Shown piece by piece: positions 32,576-41,348 of a stretch of 64,000 nucleotides of DNA. Made by a program: the position numbers and the translations under genes. The notes beneath the pieces are model-generated. The model was not told the origin of the DNA. It was given only the letters and a program-made list of their open reading frames with translations, and did not search any database. Source of the stretch: Eutreptiella sp. 'Long Island Sound 2002'. Taxonomy: Eukaryota > Euglenozoa > Euglenophyceae > Eutreptiales > Eutreptiaceae. The DNA lies in contig OZ038381.1 of the NCBI GenBank assembly GCA_964036045.1, positions 69,192,242 to 69,256,241 of the forward strand, written 5' to 3'. Positions within the stretch are counted from its first letter, which is position 1. Every line of letters starts with the position of its first letter.

Positions 32576-32725
32576 CTCTTCCGCTCAGGGACATAGCCCT
32601 GGAAGGTCCTGCTACAGGCCCCGCCGTTGGCTGAGACCACTTTGGCAGGGTCTTGGCGCTCAGTGTAACTGATGGACGTGACATTGCTCAATACGCAGTG
32701 GATTTCTTGTGCTTTAGCTTGGCGA

Positions 32726-32745
32726 GGGTGTAAGCCTCTGCTACG
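32726..32745 (-). promoter_or_regulatory. Candidate primer binding site of Ty3 element 2
   Basis: The minus strand reads CGTAGCAGAGGCTTACACCC immediately inside the 5' LTR and about 150 bases before gag. It matches the site of Ty3 element 1 and an initiator-Met-type primer complement, with the first two TG bases changed. Confidence 0.5.
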
Positions 32746-32749
32746 AGAA

Positions 32750-33488
32750 AGGGTTTCTGATGTCCCTTGCTTGTTGTTGATATTGAAACCCTTGATTGCT
32801 TTTCAAAAAATGTTTCCCGGAAACTGCAAAAAGGTAAAGTCCACGAACAAGGAACACCACAAACAGGATCAAAGTCCGAATTGTGTTAGTATTCTTCCAA
32901 ATCAAAGCATTGTAAGCAAAGAGGGGCTGCATATAGACAAATGAGGAATCAAATATGCAACTCAAATGGTTTTATAAACAAGACAAATGATTTTATGTGA
33001 AAACTGGCATGACTCAGGCCTCCAAGATAGCACCAAGCACTTCATGTGCACTCTTTCGGATGAAATGGAGTTGGTTAGCAATCTGCACCATAGGAGTTAG
33101 GCCAGACACAGGAAATGACTTGGCCAATCAACCGAATTCAGAAACAGTTACAATCTGGAACCACAATAAGTAGTAGTAACATTTGAGTATAGGGGTCCTG
33201 AGGTGGGAGACCACTAGGCTTAACCTACAAGGCCCAAGGCATGGAGTGCCTACTCAATTTCTGTATAACCTTCATGAGGGATGATACCTCCGCTCCTTTG
33301 AGTGGTAGGGGTGAACTTCATGGGGAGCTAGGGTTTTAACCCTAGTTGCTGAGAAAGTGTACTTAAAGCTTCATAAGAGAAACAAAAATGTTTAAGTGTT
33401 AGTCTCAGCACTTCCTTAGGCAAAGAGGGGGGCTGTAGCCTGGATCAAGTACCCCAAGAAAGACATGGTACTGACCTTTTCTTACTCT
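32750..33488 (-). repeat. 5' LTR of Ty3 element 2
   Basis: Near-identical direct repeat of 18,092-18,832. Homology starts at GTTTCTGATGTCCC and ends at TTACTC, where satellite E (TTTCATTCAGACC) resumes. The inner edge abuts the candidate primer binding site. Confidence 0.7.
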
Positions 33489-36475
33489 TTCATTCAGACC
33501 TTGGTTATTTACATCGGTCCACACTGGCGATTGCTGAGGCACACTGCTGGTTGCTCAGGCACACTGGTGATTGTTCAGGCACACTGGTGATTGCTCAGGC
33601 ACACTGGCGATTGCTCAGGCACACTGGTGGTAGACGGAAGCTGATTTCACTTACAAAAACCAAGCATAAGTGATTTTTGCGCAATAAGGTGTTGCAACGT
33701 TTTTGTGACCTTTTGTACAATGTTCCAACTGGTGTAGTAAGTGCAACTCACTTTCAAGAGGCTCCAAACTAGCTTCTTGGTTGGTGGAATTGAGCTTTCA
33801 TCTACTTTCATGCTGGTGAAGTGCTGAATGGTACTTCCACATAAGGCTCACAAGCACAATGTATCGATTGGTTCCCAACGGGGATCCTAGCTTTGTGACT
33901 CAGTGATTTTCATTCGGACCTTGGTTATTTAGATCTGTCGACACTGGCGATTGCTCAGGCACACTGCTGGTTGCTCAGGCACACTGGTGATTGCCCATGC
34001 ACACTGGTGATTGCTCAGGCACACTGGCGATTGCTCAGGCACACTGGTGGTAGACGGAAGCTGATTTCACTTACAAAAACCAAGCATAAGTGATTTTTGC
34101 GCAATAAGGTGTTGCAACGTTTTTGTGACCTTTTGTACAATGTTCCAACTGGTGTAGTAAGTGCAACTCACTTTCAAGAGGCTCCAAACTAGCTTCTTGG
34201 TTGGTGGAATTGAGTTTTCATCTACATTCATGCTGGTGAAGTGCCGAATGGTACTTCCACATAAGGCTCGCAAGCACAATGTATCGATTGGTTCCCAACG
34301 CGGATCCTGGGTTTGTGACTCAGTGATTTTCATTCGGACCTTCGTTATTTTCATCGGTCCACACGGGTGCAATACAACTGCAAACACGTTTCAGTCCAAG
34401 GAACCACCAATGGTAATGAAAACAAAGGACAATCGCAACAAGCCGCACCACCCTGAGCATCTGTGCATCTGGTTCTCTGAATCAGTTCAACATCGAACAA
34501 AGTGCATCATGAACACAGGGCTCAGGCATCTGCACTTCCAGAAATCAAACACAGGCGGTAAAAGAAAACATGCAAATACAGTGCATGCAAATACATGCAA
34601 AATATAAGAAGGGCACCTGCCTGGAGAGGAATGTCAGAGTTCCCAGGCAGAAGTGAACTGCTGACATTCGACAATCGTACAATGTTCCAACTGGTGTAGT
34701 AGGTGCAACTCCCTTTCAAAACGCTCCAAACCAGCTTCTTGGTTGGTGGAATTGAGTTTTTATCTACTTTCATGCTGGTAAAGTGCTGAATGGTACTTCC
34801 ACATAAGGCTCGCAAGCACAATGTATCGATTGGTTCCCAACGCGGAACCTGGCTTTGTGACTCAGTGATTTTCATTCGGACCTTGGTTATTTACATCGGT
34901 CGATTGCTCAGGCACACTGCTGGTTGCTCAGGCACACTGGTGATTGCCCATGCACACTGGTTATTGCTCAGGCACACTGGCGATTGCTCAGGCACACTGG
35001 TGGTAGACGGAAGCTGATTTCACTTACCAACACCAAGCATAAGTGATGTTTGTGCAAAAAGCTGTTGCAACTTTCTTTTGACCTCTCGTACAATGTTCCA
35101 ACTGGTGTAGTAAGTGCACCTCACTTTGAAAAAGCTCCAAACTAGCTTCTTGGTTGGTGGTATTGAGGTTTCATCTACTTTCATGCTGGTGAAGTGCTGA
35201 ATGGTACTTCCACATAAGGCTCGCAAGCACAATGTATCGATTGGTTCCCAACGCGGATCCTGGCTTTGTGACTCAGTGATTTTCATTCGGACCTTGGTTA
35301 TTTACATCAGTCCACGATGGCGATTGCTCAGGCACACTGCTGGTTGCTCAGGCACACTGGTGATTGCCCAGGCACACTGGTGATTGCTCAGGCACACTGG
35401 TGATTGCTCAGGCACACTGGTGGTAGACGGAAGCTGATTTCACTTACAAAAACCAAGCATAAGTGATTTTTGCGCAAAAAGCTGTTGCAACTCTCTTTTG
35501 ACCTCTCGTACAATGTTCCAACTGGTGTAGTAAGTGCACCTCACTTTGAAAAAGCTCCAAACTAGCTTCTTGGTTGGTGGTATTGAGCTTTCATCTATTT
35601 TCATGCTGGTGAAGTGCTGAATGGTACTTCCACATAAGGCTCGCAAGCACAATGTATCGATGGGTTCCCAACGCGGATCCTGGCTTTGTGACTCAGTGAT
35701 TTTCATTCGGACCTTGGTTATTTACATCAGTCCACACTGGCGATTGCTCAGGCACACTGCTGGTTGCTCAGGCACACTGGTGATTGCCCAGGCACACTGG
35801 TGATTGTTCAGGCACACTGGCGATTGCTCAGGTACACTGGTGGTAGACGGAAGCTGATTTCACTTACAAAAACGTACCATAAATGATTTTTGCGCAAAAA
35901 GCTGTTGCAATTTTTTTTGACCTCTCGTACAATGTTCCAACTGGTGTAGTAAGTGCAACTCACTTTCAAAAGGCTCCAAACTAGCTTCTTGGTTGGTGAA
36001 ATTGAGTTTGCATCTATTCTCATGCTGGTGAAGTGCTGAATGGTACTTCCACATAAGGCTCGCAAGCACAATGTATCGATTGGTTCCCAACGCGGATCCT
36101 GGGTTTGTGATTCAGTGATTTTCATTCGGACCTTGGTTCTTTTCATCGGTCCACACGGGTGCAATACAACTGCAAACAGGTTTCACTCCAAAGAACCACC
36201 AATGGTAATGAAAACAAAGGACAATCGCAACAAGCCGCACCACTCTGAGCATCTGCGCATCTGGTTCTCTCAATCAGTTCAACATCGCACAAAGTGCATA
36301 ATGAACACAGGGCTCAGGCATCTGCACTTCCAGAAATCAAACACAGGCGTAGACAAAAACATGCAAATACAGTGCATGCATATACATGCAAAATATAAGA
36401 AAGGCACCTGCCTGGAGAGGAATCCCAGAGTTTCAGGCAGAAGGGAACTGCTGACATCCGACTCTACATCAAAGG
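33489..36475 (+). repeat. Satellite E array, ~420-bp unit with internal 20-bp minisatellite
   Basis: Units start with TTTCATTCGGACCTTGG near 33,488, 33,908, 34,328, 34,870, 35,280, 35,700 and 36,120 (period about 420). Each full unit has about five copies of a 20-bp block (TTGCTCAGGCACACTGGTGA) and then a ~300-bp block beginning GCTGATTTCACTTAC. In two places (34,362-34,680 and 36,150-36,470) the minisatellite is replaced by the same ~310-bp module (TGCAATACAACTGCAAAC). A minus-strand frame of about 88 codons (MKITESQSQDPRWEPIDTLC) stays open in most units. The array is the insertion target of Ty3 element 2. Confidence 0.9.
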
Positions 36476-37864
36476 GGGCCCACAGTTCCCAGGCAGCAAT
36501 TTTTGGCGCAGCAGTCTTTCCCCTTTACCCCTTCCATCTGCCAAGGCGAAAGAAATCAAGGGCAGCGTGGGAATAGCCGTCCACAGACTGCACCTGGACA
36601 AGCACATATAGACCTCTTAGGAGGACAAAAAGAAAACCCATCAGGGGGCTGGGCAGCACACAGGGCTGCTCCGACTGGTACAAAGGAGGCATTGCCCCAG
36701 GGTGCTCCTACCTCCATGGTCAAAAAAAAATGCAACTTGGCAGAGCGCAAGGAGCTGCCAGGTAGTCACATGGGGGGGGGGGGGGGGGTCAGGGGGTGGG
36801 GGGAGACACACACACAAAAATTCACATGTGACGCCCACGGGTTCTCCAAAACTGATACTGACTATCTATCACCAACACCACCGCTCAATGAAACCATTAA
36901 AATTAATCGAAATTCAGAACTCCTCACGCTGGACTTCCTTGCGTCTGCATCTGCATTCACTCACGGACTACTGCAGAGATTTTGAGATGCATACTCATGT
37001 ACAGCGAGAAGATCCTGCCTGCCGCGGCCGCCATCTTGTACACGTCCCTCTCTGATGAAACAACCGCTTGCGCTTGCACTGCCACCTTTGAGGCTAGGTG
37101 TTCTTGGTACACCCAGGCCATATCCTTCACGGTGGATCCCGGTCCAAGCGCCGTGCACCACATCTCCACCGCGCCGTCTACCAGGCTAATTTCCCGCAAT
37201 GCTGTTCTCGTAAGACCTCCGAACTCGCTTTCCCCCGGGCATCCCACCGGATGCTCAAGTACTCTTCCTTCTCTGGTACATGGCGCACTCGGTATCGCGG
37301 AGCCACCTCGTCCTGCCGGCGTAGCTGCCGCACCACGAACTCTTCCGTCACTCCTGTCGTGGTTGGCATTGGCCAGGTTGTCCGAGTCCGAAGATGGTGA
37401 TCGTTGTCATGGACTGCTTGATCCTTCTGACGAGTCCCTCCCGCTCCGAGGGATAGGGCCTAAGGACAAAGCAGTTAACAACTACTCACAGACTACAGCA
37501 GACTTCTTGAGATGCATACTCATGTCCGGCGAGAAGAGGCATCAGCAAGCAACCATTTTGGATCGTTCAGGCCTACGGCTCGGCAACCCCTATCCCCTGT
37601 CGGCGACCAGACGGGTTGGCATTGGCAAGGTTGTGAAAGTCCGAGGCTCATTACTGTGTGCCAACGCACTCAGATTTTTTGCAAACCCCAAACCCACAAA
37701 TGCTATTGGACATTCACCCACCCAACTACCAGAAGGCAAAATGCCTCACCAAAGGTAAAATGCCCTGACCAGGCGCCGACCCAAAATCCTCCACAATGGC
37801 CTACCCTACCTGGAAGCCACCCAGCCTAAAATTCTCACAGACCCACCCTAGGGTAGGACACAGA
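36476..37864. repeat. Dispersed repeat family C pieces, no gene
   Basis: The block around 36,960-37,020 (GAGATGCATACTCATGT) recurs at 37,505-37,560 and 51,832-51,880. 37,430-37,660 matches 51,765-51,990 in order. A G17 run lies at 36,772-36,788. Open frames of up to 258 codons here have no recognisable domain and overlap repeat sequence. Confidence 0.55.
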
Positions 37865-38164
37865 CTAAAAAAGCTCTGGCCCCGTGGCAGCACACATACT
37901 GGGCACTCTCATCCTTTTGCCATGGTCTGGTTGGTGGCTGCATGAGGGCGATCTGGAGCGGCGTTGCTTCCCTGCTCCCTTTGGTGGCGCCTCCTCCACC
38001 TTCAGCTTTTCTTTCTTTCGTTTATGCTCCTTCCGCTGGACATGCCTCCTCCACGACGTGGGGTTCTCGGAGACCTCCATGTCGCAGAGGCAGCAGTGGG
38101 GATAGTTTGGGTCTTTTTTGAAATATTTGTAGTCTGGACACGATGCGGTGTTTGGGCTTTCCAT
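37865..38164 (-). CDS. Small U1/matrin-type zinc-finger protein, possibly repeat-derived
   Basis: The ATG at 38,164 opens about 100 codons. Near the N-terminus HCCLCDMEVSENPTSWRRH followed by VQRKEH gives C-x2-C-x13-H-x5-H, the spacing of U1/matrin-type fingers that bind RNA or DNA. A basic, Ser/Arg-containing tail follows (KRKKEKLKVEEAPPKG, RSRSPS). The last ~25 codons overlap a block repeated at 52,200-52,275 (family C), so the ORF may belong to a mobile element or have captured repeat sequence as its end. The frame is also open upstream of the ATG (to 38,287). Function cannot be assigned beyond nucleic-acid binding. Confidence 0.4.
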   Translation of the reverse strand: MESPNTASCPDYKYFKKDPNYPHCCLCDMEVSENPTSWRRHVQRKEHKRKKEKLKVEEAPPKGAGKQRRSRSPSCSHQPDHGKRMRVPSMCAATGPELF

Positions 38165-38329
38165 TATTGAGAGAAAATAGAAACCTCTGACCAGACAAAC
38201 ACCAAGACAAGGGCAGAAACATCCCAAAGGGCATGATATGATGGGGCAGAATAGATGAACCGATGTTGAACACTCTCTCCACACCACAACTCAGCAGCAC
38301 ATCTACCTCATGGGGCTTGCTTGTGGGGC

Positions 38330-38500
38330 TCATGTGCAACCATTGGTAATATTCCCAGAAGTACTTCGTCTTTTAGCGTGAAAATGACATAGGTTGGGAT
38401 GCACGGCAACCTATGTCGACCGAGGGGGGAGGGCGCATGCATGAGACTCATAAAAGAATTACAGAGCACACACGAATATATTGCGTTCAGTAGGTGCATG
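38330..38500 (+). repeat. Degenerate fragment of the 48-50 kb TIR transposon
   Basis: 38,360-38,408 (GAAGTACTTCGTCTTTT, then AAAATGACATAGGTTGGGAT) matches the minus strand of the transposase-like gene near 48,845-48,895 with a small deletion. 38,450-38,496 (AAAAGAATTACAGAGC, TTCAGTAGGTGC) matches that element's TIR. It is a remnant joined to the cyclophilin fragment. Confidence 0.65.
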
Positions 38501-38514
38501 ATCTCCTTTGTGGC

Positions 38515-38787
38515 CAGATTTGGGAACTGTAAGCCCCCCTCAGGGCCACCAGCGCCGGCATTCTTCAGCTTCTTGGCATTGCGGGAAAGGGGGCATCCAA
38601 ATTGAGCGACGAAATCGAGGCTGACGCGGTGGAAGTGCAGACCATCTTCCAAGCCCGTCTTTGCCAACTGGATGAAGTTGCTGGCAGTCAAGGGCATCCA
38701 GTCCAGGAAGATCTCCACCGTGAAGGATCGGGCAGAAGTCTCAAAGGCGGCCGTAGGATTGGAAGGGGGCCGCAGTGCATCATCCAT
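38515..38787 (-). pseudogene. Cyclophilin (peptidyl-prolyl isomerase) N-terminal fragment
   Basis: The ATG at 38,787 opens a frame with clear cyclophilin sequence: FTVEIFLDWMPLTASNFIQL, then AKTGLEDGLHFHRVSLDFVA and QFGCPLSRNAKKLKNAGAGG. FHRV contains the conserved catalytic-site Arg, and the QFGCP...GAGGPEGG stretch is typical of plant-type cyclophilins. After about 90 residues (LQFPNL) the similarity ends and transposon-remnant sequence follows, so the rest of the domain (SMAN, SQFFI motifs) is missing. It is either a first exon whose partners lie elsewhere or a truncated copy. Cyclophilins catalyse proline isomerisation during folding. This is the only recognisable host-gene piece in the window. 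Confidence 0.7.
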
Positions 38788-41089
38788 CGCAGGGGAAAAA
38801 GACTAGGCAGATGAAATGACGCCACGGGGTCATACTATCTGCTGCAAAGGGTCTGTGTTCCTCGTACCAAGGCGTTCGTTCTGCCCATTAAGCGCAGTCT
38901 TTGTGCTGCAAACTCTGGAGACTTGGTGCCTGAGGCTATAAGGATTTCACCACAATCAAACAGGCTGCAGTGCTGCTCAGCCCTGTGCATTGGCGCCTGG
39001 TGTAAAAAGCCCCCCCCCCCCTTGCGCAAGCATGCTGAAAGTCAGCAAGACGACGGTAACGCGGGCTCATGTGCTTAGACAAGGCAGTGCTTGCGCACGA
39101 CGCGCGATACCAAAAGAATGTATGTCATCAGAAATCTGCCGATACCTCACCCTAATCACAATGGCGCAACAGGGCACTACAACACAATGTGCAGGCAAAT
39201 TTCAGCGAGTTCTGGAGGTCCTCACTGCCCATCAGGGCCATCAGGAGCTGTGGAATAGAAGCCCTTTCCCACCTTGCGCGTCATCTTGAACAATTGCACA
39301 TGCTTCCCCTTTTTTGGGGCAGCCTTTGGGGCAGGCTTGGCTTCGGGTTTTGGAATGGGTTTAGGCTTCCTATTCCTTGGGACAAAACTGTCATCAACAA
39401 TATCTTTGTTGAAGTAAAGCTTGGTATGAGCAGAAGGAACTACCACAAGCATGATCAAGGCCACATTTCCCTTTACAAGCAAACCACAATCGCATAATGT
39501 TACATTTCTGACCATAAAAACCGTGGTCAGAAAATGCAAACAAAACGACGGTAACACGGGCTCATGTGCTTAGACAAGGCAGTGCTTGCGCAGAAGGGGG
39601 GGGGCTATCCGCGTATGCTACAGAGTGGACAGCCAGATTTCAGATGAAAACAGATTCTGCCACTCCGCATTCTCAACAGACACGGAAAGTGGACGTTGAG
39701 GGTTGGAGCCAATTCTTGAGATCCTTTTAGGAAGGATTGCTCCTGGGCCGAAACTGATAGTTCTAACGTTGATCCAAAAAAATATCATTTCAATGTAATT
39801 CTTTTTCCCCTGCTCATTGTAGGTACCTGGAACATGGCGCGCAGTTTCGTGTTGGGCCGATCATGGGGCGGGTATAATGGCCATTCAAATGAAGATGGCC
39901 GCAAACCGGCCGAAAAATGTTTGACAAAAATGAGTGAATGTGGTAAAACAATTGAACCAAGGAAATGGCTTAATTTGTTTTGTGGCCGGGTTATGTTCCC
40001 CCTCCCAGAGTCCGACGAGGCCGGGGGGGGGGGGATAAATTCACAACATGTCATGTGGTGATGACGGGAGGCTGCGTCCTGTGCATTGCATGCTCTCTGC
40101 AGTTACCTGCACCACCGCACACTCCCCCCGGCCCTCAGATGCAGCTCCTCGTCGGTCTCCTTCAGAAAGGGATGCCAGAAGAAACGGGCATTGGTACTTC
40201 CCAGTGCCATATGTCTATTCTGGACAAGAAATATTTGTATAGCCCGAGTCAGGCTCATGAGTGCCTGTTCCATGATGGTTCAAAACAACAACGAAATTTA
40301 TTCGAGGTGTTGGCATCTACAGTGCACCAGCTGCATTGCTGCCATTGCTTTTGTTTTGAGTAGTGTTCAATTTGGGCTGTAAATACCAAATGCGTTTGCA
40401 TTCATTTGCAATTGTTGTCAGCAGGGGGCACAGGGTCAAGCAAATCTGGTTAGTCTCTGCAAATTCATGCATGCTATGCAATACCAATTAGGTGATTTGG
40501 GAATCTTTACCCACACACAACCCACCAAGGCAGCAATGAAGTGCAGCGCAGCGCAGCGCAGTGCAGTTTCCGGTCACATTCTGCTTCGTGTTCCAACTAT
40601 GCTTAACAAAAATTGAGGGTCCCCAATTGACGCTCCCCCAACTTCCCATCCGACAAATCTTGGCGAACGTTGTCCCCGTATTCCATCATACTGGGTCTCA
40701 GTTAGCCACAGAGGATCACACGAAGCCCGTGCGCAGGATCCGCGCCTTCTCCACCATTGCCCTGACGAAACTTGATTACATCACACATGGCGCCGTCACC
40801 CTAGCACCCTCTCTGACGAACCCCCAGATAATCACCAATCGACATTTCCGATGTGTGAATCGGCTCCCCAAAGGGGCTCCCTCGGACTCCCAGACAGACT
40901 CCCTAAAAGTGCAACCAAACTGCAATTCAAAAGAACAACCCAGCATGCAAACACAACAAGCATTAGCCACGCACAAAAACTTGCAAACCACGTGGGCTCT
41001 GACTGAAAGTCACCGGGATGGGACCGGGTTTCATATTCTCCACAGGGGAGGGCACCCACCAGAAATCCGCGCAGCACGGGGCCAGTCCT
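38788..41089. other. Low-information region with short direct repeats
   Basis: A ~50-bp word (ACGGTAACGCGGGCTCATGT) occurs at 39,055-39,100 and again at 39,547-39,595. A perfect 10-bp-arm hairpin lies at 39,505-39,533 (TTTCTGACCA/TGGTCAGAAA). A minus-strand frame at 39,222-39,557 has a Lys/Pro/Ala-rich part but no known domain. A GCGCA microsatellite is at 40,543-40,566. Confidence 0.45.
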
Positions 41090-41099
41090 GGGCATAGTG

Positions 41100-41335
41100 C
41101 GTATCACCGCTAGCGCGAGATACACACTATTTTTTTGGGGGGATACACACACAATACACACTTCAGATGCCTTGCATACACACGTGATAGATGAAATCCA
41201 TGTAGAGAGAAACCAGATCTTGGCCATCCCCCACAGGAAACGAAATGAGAAAAGGGTTGGACACACATGTGGAACGCTCAACCGTCTCAGCAGAGCAGTG
41301 CCTCACCAGCTGAGCTACAACTACCAGCTTGTAAA
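41100..41335 (-). repeat. tRNA-derived SINE candidate
   Basis: On the minus strand TAGCTCAGCTGGTGAGGC (near 41,325) is a near-perfect tRNA A box. ACGGTTGAGCGTTCC follows at about the right distance as a degenerate B box. About 180 bases then run into a TGTGTAT-rich end. It abuts the target duplication of the composite retroposon. Confidence 0.5.
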
Positions 41336-41336
41336 T

Positions 41337-41348
41337 CTTTGCAGCAAA
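41337..41348 (+). repeat. Left 12-bp target site duplication
   Basis: CTTTGCAGCAAA, identical to 45,196-45,207 on the other side of the composite retroposon. Confidence 0.85.

Larger units (their letters stand above)
18092..33488 (-). mobile_element. Ty3/gypsy retrotransposon 2 (chromodomain type), ~15.4 kb with nested insertions
   Basis: Minus-strand order from the right: 5' LTR (33,488-32,750), primer-binding-like site, gag with CCHC knuckle, protease, accessory domain, RT, RNase H, integrase, chromodomain, a 2.6-kb 3' region, and the 3' LTR. Two younger insertions interrupt it: a TIR transposon (23,617-27,328) inside RNase H and a 368-bp retroposon (28,343-28,710) just before the RT. Removing both gives about 11.3 kb. 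It has several in-frame stops and is inactive. It lies in satellite E, whose units continue on both sides. Confidence 0.8.

Noticed and set aside
33529-33630. Regular ~20-bp repeats suggestive of a CRISPR array
   Set aside because: Repeats are directly adjacent without unique spacers and sit in a eukaryotic satellite, so they are a minisatellite.
36772-36788. G17 run as a quadruplex or regulatory element
   Set aside because: Single homopolymer in a repeat mosaic with no supporting context. Such runs are also error-prone.
36982-37758. 258-codon plus-strand ORF
   Set aside because: It overlaps dispersed repeat C in more than one place and has no recognisable domain or start context.
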